Source: Sinosporangium album (GTDB lineage Bacteria > Actinomycetota > Actinomycetes > Streptosporangiales > Streptosporangiaceae). Taken from it: a DNA stretch of 64,000 nucleotides. Shown here piece after piece: positions 10,635 through 19,031 of this stretch (positions are counted from its first letter, which is position 1; the number at the start of each line of letters is the position of its first letter). Position numbers and translations under genes: made by a program. The stretch spans positions 61,465-125,464 of the forward strand of contig NZ_FNCN01000017.1 of assembly GCF_900100605.1 (NCBI RefSeq), written 5' to 3'. The notes beneath the pieces are model-generated. The model was not told the origin of the DNA. It saw only the letters and a program-made list of their open reading frames with translations, and made no database searches.

Positions 10635-12605
10635 GTGGACCACTCCAGCCACACCCTGCTCCAGGCAGGCAGTCAGACCGCCATCTCCGACAGGATGCGC
10701 GAGCTTCTCGCCCGGGCCGCTCAGGACCACGTCTACGAGCAGCGCACCCAAGGCGCGGTCCTGGACGAGATACGGCAGCGCCTGGAAGGGATGGAGTGGC
10801 TGCTGCGCGAGGTCCGCGAACGCGAGCTCGGCGGGCTCAGCGGCACGCTGGAGTCCGTGCACGGCAGGCTCGACGACATCACCACCCGGCCCCCCGCCTG
10901 GGCCGAGGGCCTCGCCCAGCACGTCGAGGCGGTGCGCGACCACGTCGACGCGGTCGGCGGCCGGGTCGACGAACGCGTCGACACGCTCGGCGAGCAGGTC
11001 AAGCCGGTCGCCGAGCTGCCGAACCTCTGGGCCGACGTCGGCACGGTGGGCGAGGGCGTGGACGAGGCGCTCACCCGGCTCCAGGCCATCATCGAGGGCA
11101 CCCAGGGCGTCACCGAGGCCATGGGCGACTTCAACAAGCGCCTCGGGCAGTTGCAGGCGAGCATGGAGGCCGCGGCCACACGGTTCACCCGGCTGGACAG
11201 GTCGCTCAGCGACCTCACCGCACGCACGGAACGGCTTGAGTCCGGCATGGCCGACCTGTCGGAGGGCCTGGGCAAGTCCGTGGGCTCGGCCACCGAGCGG
11301 GTGGTCGAGGCCGTCGCGCAGGTCAGCGGCACGGTCGAGGCCGCGGAGCTCCGTCTCGGCGCCCGGCTGGAGGCCGTCGAGGGCCGCGTCGAGCGCGTCG
11401 ACAGGCACCTCGTCACGGTCGACGGGCGCATCGAGACCACCGACGAATACCTCGCCGACATCGACACCCGCATGACGGGGCTCGACGGCAGACTCTCCAC
11501 CGTGGACGGCAGGCTCGGCGACCTCGACCGGCGCCTGACCACCGTCGACGCCAACGTCGGCACGGTGAAGAAGCACCTCGCCACGGTGGACACCAACGTC
11601 GACATCGTCACCAAGCACCTGACGACGGTCGACACCACCGTCGGTGCGGTGGCCAAGCACGTCGCCGGGGTGGACACCAACGTCGGCGCGGTCACCACGC
11701 ATCTTGCGGCGGTCGACGCCAACGTCGGCGGAGTGAAGAAGCACCTCGCCACCGTCAACGCCCACGTGGAGACCGTCACCAAGCAGCTCACGAGCGTCGA
11801 CGCCGACATCGACGCGGTGAAGATCCACCTGTCGGCCGTGGACACCCGGCTCGGCGCGATGGACGGCGGGCTCTCGGCCGTACGCACCCAGCTCACCTCG
11901 GTGGACGACCGGCTGTCCTCGGTCGACAGCCACCTGACGCACCACGACACGCGGTTCGACACGCTGGACGGCCGGGTGGACAGCCGGTTCACCTCCCTCG
12001 ACGAGCGTCTCACCTCCGTCGACGCCCACCTGACCAAGCAGGACGGGCTGATCGCCGATACCGACGGCAAGATCGGCGATGTCGAGGGCCGCCTGTCCGG
12101 TCACCTGGGCGACGTCGAAGGCCGGCTGTCCGGTCACCTCGGCGACATCCACGGCAAGCTCAGCGGCGACCTCGGCGACGTCCAGGGCGAACTCTCGGGC
12201 CGCTTCGACACGGTCGACACCCACCTCGTGCACCTGTCCGGTCAGGCCGACAGGTCCAAGGAGCAGCTTGAGGCCGTCGACGACCGGGTGGAGGCGGTCA
12301 ACCAGCGGGTCGGCCAGCTCCCGGCGACGCTCGGCATCACCGAGCGCGTCGGCGAGATGATCGAGTCCCAGACCGACAGCCACGGCAAACGCTTCGACTC
12401 GCTCGACGAGCGCCTCTCCGAGGCCGCCGACACGCTGATCACCGCCGTCCGGTCACGCCCGGACTGCGAGCAGCTCTCCGAGACCCTCAACGACATCGTC
12501 AAACCGGCCCACCACGACCTCACGCGCAGGCTCAGCACCTTGGAGGAGACCATGCTGGCGCTCGCCGAGGCCCTTCTGCGCCCCACCCGCACCGCCAAGG
12601 ACTGA
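10635..12605 (+). CDS. large repetitive coiled-coil protein of unknown function
   Basis: A 656-residue protein with no signal peptide or membrane helix. I do not recognise a named family; similarity searches would probably report apolipoprotein- or SMC-like coiled coil. Residues about 20-300 are mixed heptad coiled coil. Residues 301-440 are ten 14-residue repeats of the type LxTVDTNVGxVTKH. Residues 481-524 are four 11-residue repeats of the type GDVEGRLSGHL. The rest returns to coiled coil with a C-terminal leucine-rich helix. The start is the GTG at 10635, set by AAGGAG 7 nt upstream. It is convergent with tsaD and appears monocistronic. A cytoskeletal or polarity-scaffold role is possible by analogy with other actinomycete coiled-coil proteins, but this is inference only. 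Confidence 0.75.
   Translation: MDHSSHTLLQAGSQTAISDRMRELLARAAQDHVYEQRTQGAVLDEIRQRLEGMEWLLREVRERELGGLSGTLESVHGRLDDITTRPPAWAEGLAQHVEAVRDHVDAVGGRVDERVDTLGEQVKPVAELPNLWADVGTVGEGVDEALTRLQAIIEGTQGVTEAMGDFNKRLGQLQASMEAAATRFTRLDRSLSDLTARTERLESGMADLSEGLGKSVGSATERVVEAVAQVSGTVEAAELRLGARLEAVEGRVERVDRHLVTVDGRIETTDEYLADIDTRMTGLDGRLSTVDGRLGDLDRRLTTVDANVGTVKKHLATVDTNVDIVTKHLTTVDTTVGAVAKHVAGVDTNVGAVTTHLAAVDANVGGVKKHLATVNAHVETVTKQLTSVDADIDAVKIHLSAVDTRLGAMDGGLSAVRTQLTSVDDRLSSVDSHLTHHDTRFDTLDGRVDSRFTSLDERLTSVDAHLTKQDGLIADTDGKIGDVEGRLSGHLGDVEGRLSGHLGDIHGKLSGDLGDVQGELSGRFDTVDTHLVHLSGQADRSKEQLEAVDDRVEAVNQRVGQLPATLGITERVGEMIESQTDSHGKRFDSLDERLSEAADTLITAVRSRPDCEQLSETLNDIVKPAHHDLTRRLSTLEETMLALAEALLRPTRTAKD
11535..11954 (+). 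repeat. ten 42-bp in-frame repeats
   Basis: Ten consecutive 42-bp units encode 14-residue repeats at residues 301-440 of the coiled-coil protein. The consensus keeps a hydrophobic residue at position 1, Val-Asp at 4-5 and Val at 8 and 11, with Lys-His at the end of most units. Confidence 0.88.
12075..12206 (+). repeat. four 33-bp in-frame repeats
   Basis: Four 33-bp units encode the 11-residue repeats GDVEGRLSGHL, GDVEGRLSGHL, GDIHGKLSGDL and GDVQGELSGRF. Hendecad periodicity favours a straight or right-handed coiled coil. Confidence 0.88.
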
Positions 12606-12662
12606 CGAGCACCACGGCCGCAACAGCGACCGCGGCCACCTCCGCCCCGTCCCACATATCCG

Positions 12663-13694
12663 TCACACGTGGACGGTGGTGACCGGCAGCGACGAGTCCG
12701 CGGGGATGTCGAGCGGCGACGGCGCCACGCCGGCGGCGACCAGGTCGCTGCCCAGCGTCGCGACCATGGCGCCGTTGTCGGTGCACAGGCCCGGCCGGGG
12801 CACGCGCAGCCGGATGCCGGCGGCGTCGCAGCGCTCCTGGGCGAGGGCACGCAGCCGGGAATTGGCCGCGACCCCGCCCCCGACGAGCAGGTCGCGTACG
12901 CCGTGCTCGCGGCATGCCGCGATGGCCTTGCGCGTCAGCACGTCGACGACGGCCTCCTGGAAGGACGCGGCGACGTCGGAGACGGGGATGCTCTCCCCCG
13001 CCGCCAGTCTCGCCTCGACCCAGCGGGCGACCGCGGTCTTCAGACCGGAGAACGAGAAGTCGTAGGTGCCGTCGTCGTATTTCCCGCGCGGGAAGGCGAT
13101 GGCGGTGCCCGACCCGGACGTGGCGGCCCGGTCGATGTGGGGGCCGCCGGGGAAGGGCAGCCCGAGCAGGCGGGCGACCTTGTCGAAGGCCTCCCCCGCG
13201 GCGTCGTCGACGGTCGAGCCGAGCGGGACGACCTCCTTGGCGACGTCCGGCACGAGCAGCAGCGAGGAGTGGCCGCCCGACACCAGCATCGCGATGCACG
13301 GTTTGGGGAGGGCGCCGTGTTCGAGCTGGTCGACGGCGACGTGGGCAGCGAGGTGGTTGACGCCGTAGAGCGGGATGCCGAGGCCCAGGGAGTACGCCTT
13401 GGCGGCGGCCACGCCCACCAGCAGCGCACCGGCGAGGCCCGGACCCGCGGTGACGGCGATGGCGTCGATGTCGGTGAAGGCGACACCGGCCTGGGCGAGC
13501 GCCCGCTCGACGGTGGGGGCCATGGCCTCCAGGTGGGCGCGTGAGGCCACCTCGGGTACGACCCCGCCGAACCGGGCGTGCTCTTCGACACTTGAGGCGA
13601 TGGTGTTGGCCAGCAGCGTGTGCCCCTGGACGATCCCGACGCCGGTCTCGTCGCAGGAGGTCTCGATGCCCAAGACCAGGGGTGCGTCAGCCAT
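12663..13694 (-). CDS. tsaD: tRNA N6-threonylcarbamoyladenosine transferase TsaD
   Basis: Transfers the threonylcarbamoyl group to A37 of ANN-decoding tRNAs, together with TsaB and TsaE. The 343 residues carry the ASKHA fold start [13 protein letters not shown], the metal-binding NHLAAH (His114 and His118), and the nucleotide segments [13 protein letters not shown] and [13 protein letters not shown]. It is the last gene of tsaB-rimI-tsaD and its start overlaps rimI by 8 bp. It converges on the coiled-coil gene. Confidence 0.97.
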   Translation of the reverse strand: MADAPLVLGIETSCDETGVGIVQGHTLLANTIASSVEEHARFGGVVPEVASRAHLEAMAPTVERALAQAGVAFTDIDAIAVTAGPGLAGALLVGVAAAKAYSLGLGIPLYGVNHLAAHVAVDQLEHGALPKPCIAMLVSGGHSSLLLVPDVAKEVVPLGSTVDDAAGEAFDKVARLLGLPFPGGPHIDRAATSGSGTAIAFPRGKYDDGTYDFSFSGLKTAVARWVEARLAAGESIPVSDVAASFQEAVVDVLTRKAIAACREHGVRDLLVGGGVAANSRLRALAQERCDAAGIRLRVPRPGLCTDNGAMVATLGSDLVAAGVAPSPLDIPADSSLPVTTVHV

Positions 13695-14142
13695 CCAGCT
13701 TCCTCGTCATCACGATCGCGTCGGCGCCGTCGTCGTAGTAGCCCAGGCGGGTGCCGATCGGCTCGAAGCCGAACGCGGTGTACATCGCCTTGGCACTGTC
13801 GTTGTCGGCTCTGACTTCCAGGAACACGGAGTCGGTGCCGCGCCGCGCCGCCTCGGCGAGCAGCTCCGACAGGATCAGTCGGCCGATGCCCGAGCGGCGG
13901 TGGTCGGCGAGCACGGCGATGGTCTGCACGTCGGCCTGGTCGCCGGCCGCGGCGAGCCCGCCGTAGGCGATGATCTCGCCGTCGCGTTCGGCCACCACGT
14001 AGTGCCGGGTGCGCGGCTGGTCGGCCAGTTCGCCGCGCATCATGGTCTCGGTCCAGGCGTCCGCGGGGAAGGTCGCGCGCTCGATGCCCATGACCGGCGG
14101 CAGGTCGGCGAAGGTCATGGGGCGGAGCACCACCTCGCTCAC
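13687..14142 (-). CDS. rimI: ribosomal protein S18-alanine N-acetyltransferase RimI
   Basis: A GNAT-fold acetyltransferase of 151 residues that acetylates the N-terminus of S18 in model bacteria; actinobacterial members may have a wider substrate range. It has the N-terminal segment [15 protein letters not shown], the acetyl-CoA loop [10 protein letters not shown], and the C-terminal [18 protein letters not shown]. The open frame continues far upstream, but the GTG at 14142 overlaps the tsaB stop (GTGA) and begins where the family begins, so it is taken as the start. It lies between tsaB and tsaD, the arrangement known from mycobacteria. Confidence 0.93.
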   Translation of the reverse strand: MSEVVLRPMTFADLPPVMGIERATFPADAWTETMMRGELADQPRTRHYVVAERDGEIIAYGGLAAAGDQADVQTIAVLADHRRSGIGRLILSELLAEAARRGTDSVFLEVRADNDSAKAMYTAFGFEPIGTRLGYYDDGADAIVMTRKLDG

Positions 14143-14795
14143 ACCGTCACCTTCTTCGGTGGCGCGGGGATGCTCGCGTCGGGCCGGCGCAGGTAGATCG
14201 GCGTCGGCGGGTCGAGGGCGGGCGCCGGCCCGCCGAGACGCTCCACGGCGAGCGCGGCGAGGGCCCCGGCGAACGGGTAGAGCGGAGCGGTATCGACGAC
14301 GCGTTCGGCGCCGATCACCTCGCGGTAGAGCGCCGCGCCCGCGCCGACCACCGGCAGGTCGCCGGGGAGGTCGCGCGGGAGGTCGACGGCGGGGCCGTCC
14401 ACACGGGTGCGCGGATCGGTGTAGCGCGCCCAGAACACCTCTTTGCGCCGCGCGTCGGTCGCGACCAGGAAGGGGGTGGAAAGGCCGCTGCCGTAGGCGA
14501 CGGCGTCGAGTGTGCATATGCCGTACGCGGGGATGCCGAGTGCGGCGGAGAGCGCCTGCGCGGTCATCAGACCGACGCGTAGCCCGGTGTAGGGACCGGG
14601 ACCGGCGCCCACGGCGATGGCCGTCACGTCACTCAGAGCGACACCGGCCTCCCCTAGCACGGTCTCGATCGTCGGAACGAGCAGTTCACCGTGTCGGCGC
14701 GCGTCGACGACCGTCGACTCGGCAAGCACGCGCTCACTATCGGCGAGCGCGGCGGTCACGGCGGGGGTGGCGGTGTCAAAGGCCAGGACCAGCAC
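14139..14795 (-). CDS. tsaB: t6A biosynthesis protein TsaB
   Basis: TsaB is the partner that activates TsaD in t6A synthesis and has an inactive ASKHA fold. The 218 residues include LVLAFDTATPAVTAAL at the start and VGAGPGPYTGLRVGLMTAQ. Three starts are in frame: TTG 14804, ATG 14801 and GTG 14795. I choose GTG because family members begin with MLxLAxDTATP and because a TACCCT hexamer sits 8 nt upstream, which suggests a leaderless message; no Shine-Dalgarno sequence supports the others. The rimI start overlaps its stop. Confidence 0.92.
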   Translation of the reverse strand: MLVLAFDTATPAVTAALADSERVLAESTVVDARRHGELLVPTIETVLGEAGVALSDVTAIAVGAGPGPYTGLRVGLMTAQALSAALGIPAYGICTLDAVAYGSGLSTPFLVATDARRKEVFWARYTDPRTRVDGPAVDLPRDLPGDLPVVGAGAALYREVIGAERVVDTAPLYPFAGALAALAVERLGGPAPALDPPTPIYLRRPDASIPAPPKKVTV

Positions 14796-14803
14796 GAACA
14801 TCA

Positions 14804-14809
14804 AGGGTA
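14804..14809 (-). promoter_or_regulatory. possible -10 element, leaderless tsaB start
   Basis: TACCCT on the minus strand, 8 nt before the GTG at 14795. This would make tsaB-rimI-tsaD its own transcript, separate from the sortase gene upstream. Confidence 0.4.
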
Positions 14810-14874
14810 GTGCGTTCCTCGCGGGCCCTGACCCGAACCGCCCACACCGGCCCGTGCGAAGGCGGCGGCGCGGT

Positions 14875-15432
14875 CTACGCGGAGGGCCGTTTGGGCCGCA
14901 CGGGAGAGGCGTAAACGATGACGTTGTCGCGGTATTCGCGGGTTTTCCAGTCGAATGATCCGCCGCAAGTGATCAGCCGGAGCCCCTCCCCCAAATACAC
15001 GCGCTTAGTAGGAAAACGCCCCTTGTCCACCTGTTCGAGCGAGTCAACCTTGTACTCGACCGTCTTCCCGTCGCTGCGGGCCACCCGGACGACCTGTCCC
15101 TTTTTAAGCTGCCTCAGCTTGTAGAAGACGGCCGGGGCCGTCCGGGTGTCCACATGCCCGATGATCACGGTCGCGCCCTCGTCACCGGGCACCGCGCTGT
15201 GCTTGAACCACCCCGCCGTCTCTGGCTCCTCGTACGGCGGAAGCTCGACGTCGCCTCCCTTGGTCATGCCGAGTTCCATCAACGGCGCGTCCACGTCGAT
15301 CGCGGGGATGGCGACCTTCTCGGGGATCACGGGGTCGGTCTCGTCCGTCGCGGCTCGGCCGAACGCGAACAGCACGATTCCAGTGACCGCTCCGGCGATG
15401 GCGATACGGAACGGACGGGGGGAGTCCGCCAT
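14875..15432 (-). CDS. class F sortase
   Basis: A membrane-anchored cysteine transpeptidase of 185 residues that would attach proteins to the cell wall from outside the membrane. One N-terminal helix (about 9-25, IAIAGAVTGIVLFAFG) is the membrane anchor. The catalytic residues are visible: His93 in IIGHVDT, Cys156 in LITCGGSFD and Arg168 in YRDNVIVYA. Class F sortases are the common small sortases of actinobacteria. The gene lies 35 bp after a gene for a secreted protein with a C-terminal membrane helix, its likely partner, and 74 bp before tsaB. Its sorting motif cannot be read from this window. Confidence 0.93.
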   Translation of the reverse strand: MADSPRPFRIAIAGAVTGIVLFAFGRAATDETDPVIPEKVAIPAIDVDAPLMELGMTKGGDVELPPYEEPETAGWFKHSAVPGDEGATVIIGHVDTRTAPAVFYKLRQLKKGQVVRVARSDGKTVEYKVDSLEQVDKGRFPTKRVYLGEGLRLITCGGSFDWKTREYRDNVIVYASPVRPKRPSA

Positions 15433-15467
15433 GATCAGCTGCCTATGTGGTGCATGGAGCCACTACG

Positions 15468-16130
15468 TCAGGTACGGCGCCGCCGCCAGGCCACGAAGCC
15501 GGCCCCGCCTCCGGCCACCGCCGCGCCGACAAGGGCGACCGTGCCGAGGGACATGCCGGACTCCTCCTGCGGCCCGCCGCCGGCGGCGGTGCCGCCGCCT
15601 CCGGCCTTCGGCGCCCGGTCCGGCACGACTTCGGGGCGCTTGGCCACGCGCAGCTTCGCCGTACCGGTGTCGTTGGTGCCCTCGCACTTGATGGAGACCT
15701 CGTAGGTGCCGCGGTCGATCGTGCCCGGCACCCGGGCCTCGCCCCGCACCCACGGGCCGCGCGCCGGGGCGGAGGGGGCGTCCGACGAGCCGCTGTCGCC
15801 GCCGCCCTCGGCGTCCGTGGGGACCGGTTCGAGGGTGACCGCGCGGGTGAACGCGTCAGAGGTGGCGGTGCCGCTGTGCTCCGGCCCGCCCTCGGGGACG
15901 GGGCAGTTGGCGAGCACCCACACGCTGTCGCGTTCGCCTTCGGTGACGCGTTCGGGGTTGAGCCTGATCGCGACGTTCTCGCGGCCCGTCACCGCCGCTG
16001 TGGGCGAGGCCGTGGGGGTCGCCGCTCCGCTTCCCGCCGCCAGTTCCGCCGCCTCCGGCTCAGCCGTGCACCCGACCGCGCCGATGAGGGCCAAGGCCCC
16101 GATTGCCATGATCTGTCCGACCCTTGGCAC
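15468..16130 (-). CDS. putative secreted lipoprotein or wall-anchored protein beside the sortase
   Basis: A 220-residue exported protein of unknown function. The N-terminus is a signal sequence ending in IGAVGC, an acceptable but not ideal lipobox with Cys21. A Ser/Thr/Ala/Pro-rich linker precedes an Ig-like region around residues 50-170 with two cysteines (NCPVPEGG and IKCEGTND). A Gly-rich stretch leads to a C-terminal helix (about 195-214) and the tail WRRRRT. The helix plus Arg tail is the layout of a sortase substrate, yet there is no LPXTG-type motif before it. The GTG start has GGAG 9 nt upstream. Pairing with the adjacent sortase is inference. Confidence 0.7.
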   Translation of the reverse strand: MPRVGQIMAIGALALIGAVGCTAEPEAAELAAGSGAATPTASPTAAVTGRENVAIRLNPERVTEGERDSVWVLANCPVPEGGPEHSGTATSDAFTRAVTLEPVPTDAEGGGDSGSSDAPSAPARGPWVRGEARVPGTIDRGTYEVSIKCEGTNDTGTAKLRVAKRPEVVPDRAPKAGGGGTAAGGGPQEESGMSLGTVALVGAAVAGGGAGFVAWRRRRT

Positions 16131-16306
16131 CGCCGTACTCCACTTCGCCGTCCGACCCGACCCACATCACGTAATGCTTAGCGCTGCACTTCCCCAATAC
16201 CCAGAAAAATCAGGGCAGACCCATCGGGATTGATCTCTTCCCGATGATCTATATCAAGCGCGACATAGGTCAAGCGTGACAGTGTCGACCGGCGAATGGG
16301 AGGGTT

Positions 16307-16762
16307 TCAGGCGAGAGGTTGGACACCCGCCCACCGAGCGCCCACGCCGCGCACGTGGACAACCCGCTCCTCGTCCACCTCGCGGCGCTCGATGCGCACC
16401 TCCAGGCGGTCGTCCGCGAGGCCCTCCACCAGGCCCTCCCCCCATTCCACGACCGTCACCGACTCCTCAAGGGACGCGTCGAGGTCGAGGTCGTCGACCT
16501 CCAGACCGCCCTGCAGACGGTAGGCGTCCACGTGCACGAGCGGCGGCCCGCCGCAGAGCGACGGGTGGACCCGGGCGATCACGAACGTCGGCGACGTGAT
16601 CGGCCCACGCACCTTGAGCCCCTCGGCCAACCCCTGCACCAGCGTGGTCTTGCCCGCCCCGAGAGGCCCGGACAGGACCACGAGGTCACCGGGGGCCAGC
16701 AGCCCCGCCACGCGTGCTCCGAACTCGCGCATGGCCTCGCCCGTCGCGACGACCTCGCTCAT
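16307..16762 (-). CDS. tsaE: t6A biosynthesis ATPase TsaE
   Basis: ATPase that resets the TsaB-TsaD complex during t6A formation. The 151 residues contain the Walker A motif SGPLGAGKTT (residues 31-40), the SPTFV segment typical of TsaE, and VHVDAYRL with a conserved Asp. The start codon overlaps the stop of the upstream hydrolase gene (ATGA). Unlike the compact mycobacterial arrangement, it is separated from tsaB-rimI-tsaD by the sortase pair. Confidence 0.95.
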   Translation of the reverse strand: MSEVVATGEAMREFGARVAGLLAPGDLVVLSGPLGAGKTTLVQGLAEGLKVRGPITSPTFVIARVHPSLCGGPPLVHVDAYRLQGGLEVDDLDLDASLEESVTVVEWGEGLVEGLADDRLEVRIERREVDEERVVHVRGVGARWAGVQPLA

Positions 16763-17817
16763 TCACCGACCTCCGGTTGAGTGCTCTTGACCAGATCCCC
16801 CAGCGCCTCGTTGACGACGCCCGGGTGTTCCAGCTGAACCAGGTGCGAGCTGTCCTCGACCTCGAGCAGCCGGCTGAGAGGCAGCACATCGGCGATGGCT
16901 CTGCTGTGCTCGGGAGGGGTGATCCAGTCCTTCGCACCGACGATGATCGCCGAGGGGATGCCTTCGAGAACGTTGAGCGCGGACAGTTTGTCATGGGACA
17001 TGAGCGCCGGATAGAAGTCCGCGATCACATTGGTGGGCGTCGAGCGGATCATCGCCTCGACGAAGTCGACCAAGGTGGGGCTCACCGTGGCCGGGTCGCC
17101 GAAACCGAGGTAGCGCAGGGCCAGGAACACCACGTCGCTTCCCGCCTCCCGCCCCCTGTCGACCAGCTCGCCCTTGCTGCCGAGCAGCGACACCGCGGAG
17201 GGCACGACCGAGTGAACCGCCCTGGCGAGCAGCGCGGGCAGGCCGAAGGAGAGCTCGGCCAGCCTGCCCGCCGACGTGGAGACCAGCGCCACACCCTTCA
17301 CGCGGTCGCCGAACAGCTCGGGGCGCCGCTCGGCGAGCGCCATGATCGTCATACCGCCCATGGAGTGGCCGACCAGCACACACGGCCCCGGCACCAGGGC
17401 CTCCAGCACGTCGAACAGGTCCTCGCCGAGCCGGTCGATGGAGGAGTCCTTGGTCCAGTGGCGCTGCGAACGGCCGTGGCAGCGCTGATCCCACAGCACG
17501 ACGCGGTGCGTGTCGCGCAGCTCTTTCCACTGGAAGTGCCAGGAGTTGAGGTCGAGCGTGTATCCATGGCAGAACACGATCGTCAATGCCGCGTCCTCCG
17601 GCCCGTCTACCCTGGCGTGCAGGGACACGCCGTCGGAGGTGGTCACAGGCACGATCTGGCCGCCGAGCTCGCCGAACCGCTCGCTCAGCTCGATGTCCGG
17701 GCGCAGCCGGATGCGCCCCACGGCATAGCGCTTGGCCAGGGCCACGGCCGCCACTCCAGCGGAGGCGGCGCCCACGACCGCCCCGGCGACCCCGACCTTA
17801 CGTCGTCGTGCAGCCAT
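16759..17817 (-). CDS. alpha/beta-fold hydrolase
   Basis: A 352-residue protein with an N-terminal hydrophobic segment (KVGVAGAVVGAASAGVAAVAL), so probably membrane-tethered or exported. The alpha/beta core has FCHGYTLDLNSW (oxyanion loop), the nucleophile elbow VGHSMGG, the acid in VGAKDWITPP and the His in VEDSSHLVQLE. The substrate is unknown; lipase, esterase or epoxide-hydrolase-like activities are all possible. I chose the ATG at 17817 because AGGAAGGA lies upstream; an ATG at 17853 has no ribosome binding site. Homologues occur between alr and tsaE in other actinobacteria. It is translationally coupled to tsaE. Confidence 0.85.
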   Translation of the reverse strand: MAARRRKVGVAGAVVGAASAGVAAVALAKRYAVGRIRLRPDIELSERFGELGGQIVPVTTSDGVSLHARVDGPEDAALTIVFCHGYTLDLNSWHFQWKELRDTHRVVLWDQRCHGRSQRHWTKDSSIDRLGEDLFDVLEALVPGPCVLVGHSMGGMTIMALAERRPELFGDRVKGVALVSTSAGRLAELSFGLPALLARAVHSVVPSAVSLLGSKGELVDRGREAGSDVVFLALRYLGFGDPATVSPTLVDFVEAMIRSTPTNVIADFYPALMSHDKLSALNVLEGIPSAIIVGAKDWITPPEHSRAIADVLPLSRLLEVEDSSHLVQLEHPGVVNEALGDLVKSTQPEVGE

Positions 17818-17871
17818 GTGCCCGATCCTTCCTGCGATACCCGCCTCTTCCATCTGGTGTGGGACGTTCCC

Positions 17872-19014
17872 CTACCGGTAAACGCGCGGGACCCGCGAAC
17901 CGATCCTCGTCACGATCTCATGGGTGATCGTGCCGAGGGTATCCGCCCATTCCTGCGCGGTCGGCTCGCCGTCGCGACCCGATCCGAACAGGATCACCTC
18001 GTCGCCCGCGGCCAGCGCGGCGTCACCGACGTCGATCACGAACTGGTCCATGCAGACCCTCCCCGCGATCCTGTGCCGCCGTCCGGCGGCCAGCACCTCG
18101 ACCTGCCCGCCGGCGTGGCGCAGCACCCCGTCGGCGTAGCCCAGCGGCACGAGACCGAGCGTGGTCTCGCGATCGGTCACGTAATGGTGCCCGTAGGACA
18201 CCTCCGTGCCCTGAGGCACCCGCTTGCTCAGCGCCACCGTGGCCACCAGCGTCATCGCCGGCACCAGCCCGAAGGTCCCGAGTTGGGGGATCGGGCTCAG
18301 GCCGTATGCCGCGACGCCCGCTCTGACCATGTCGTAGCGCGCCTCGGGCAACGTGAGGATAGCCGCTGAATTGGCCAAATGCCTTATCACATGGGACCCG
18401 GCGGCCCCCATCTTCTCCGCTATCCCCAGAGCCTCATGAAAGGCGCCCAACTGCACCTCGATCGAAGGATGACCCGGCATATCGGCACACGCCAGGTGCG
18501 ACCACAGCCCGACGATCTCCACAGCCCCCTCGGCCTGTACGGCGAGAGCCCGATCGACCAGCTCCGCCCACTCGGCGGGCGTCGCGCCGCCCCTGGACAT
18601 CCCCGTGTCGACCTTCAAATGCACCCTGGCCGTGCGCCCGACCGCCCGCGCCGCCCCGGCGATCTCGTCGACCAGCCACGGAGCCGCCGCCGACAGCTCG
18701 ACGTCGAGCTCGATCGCCCGGGCGATCGGCGCGCCCGGCGGGATGATCCACGTCAGCAGCGGGGCCGTGACGCCCGCCTCGCGCAGTGCGAACGCCTCCG
18801 CAAGGACCGCGGTGCCGAGCCGGCTCGCACCCCCCTCAAGGGCGGCCCGGCCGCTCTCGACCAGGCCGTGGCCATATCCGTCGGCCTTGACGGCGACCAG
18901 CGTCTCGGCGCCCCCCGCGTGGGCCGAGAGCACGCCGACGTTGTGGCGGATGGCCGCGAGATCGACCAAGGCATGGGCGGGAGTGCCCTCCCCGATGGGA
19001 CTCGGAACGCTCAT
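17872..19014 (-). CDS. alr: alanine racemase
   Basis: PLP enzyme that makes D-alanine for peptidoglycan. The 380-residue product has the PLP lysine in VAVKADGYGHG (Lys43), HLKVDTGMSRGG, the catalytic-Tyr region TEVSYGHHYVT, and AGRVCMDQFVIDVGD. The frame is open upstream to 19263, but family similarity begins at the ATG at 19014. That ATG has only a weak GGGG; a GACACT hexamer 6 nt upstream leaves leaderless initiation possible. It lies 17 bp after nnr and 54 bp before the hydrolase gene. Confidence 0.95.
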   Translation of the reverse strand: MSVPSPIGEGTPAHALVDLAAIRHNVGVLSAHAGGAETLVAVKADGYGHGLVESGRAALEGGASRLGTAVLAEAFALREAGVTAPLLTWIIPPGAPIARAIELDVELSAAAPWLVDEIAGAARAVGRTARVHLKVDTGMSRGGATPAEWAELVDRALAVQAEGAVEIVGLWSHLACADMPGHPSIEVQLGAFHEALGIAEKMGAAGSHVIRHLANSAAILTLPEARYDMVRAGVAAYGLSPIPQLGTFGLVPAMTLVATVALSKRVPQGTEVSYGHHYVTDRETTLGLVPLGYADGVLRHAGGQVEVLAAGRRHRIAGRVCMDQFVIDVGDAALAAGDEVILFGSGRDGEPTAQEWADTLGTITHEIVTRIGSRVPRVYR

Positions 19015-19031
19015 GACCCCAGTGTCGCAGC

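Noticed and set aside
11535..12206. CRISPR-like regular repeats
   Set aside because: There are no unique spacers: the units are contiguous, in frame and protein-coding.
10446..12383. 645-codon minus-strand frame with repeats
   Set aside because: Its repeats are the complement of the coiled-coil gene's 42-bp units. The plus-strand frame has a ribosome binding site and sensible heptads.
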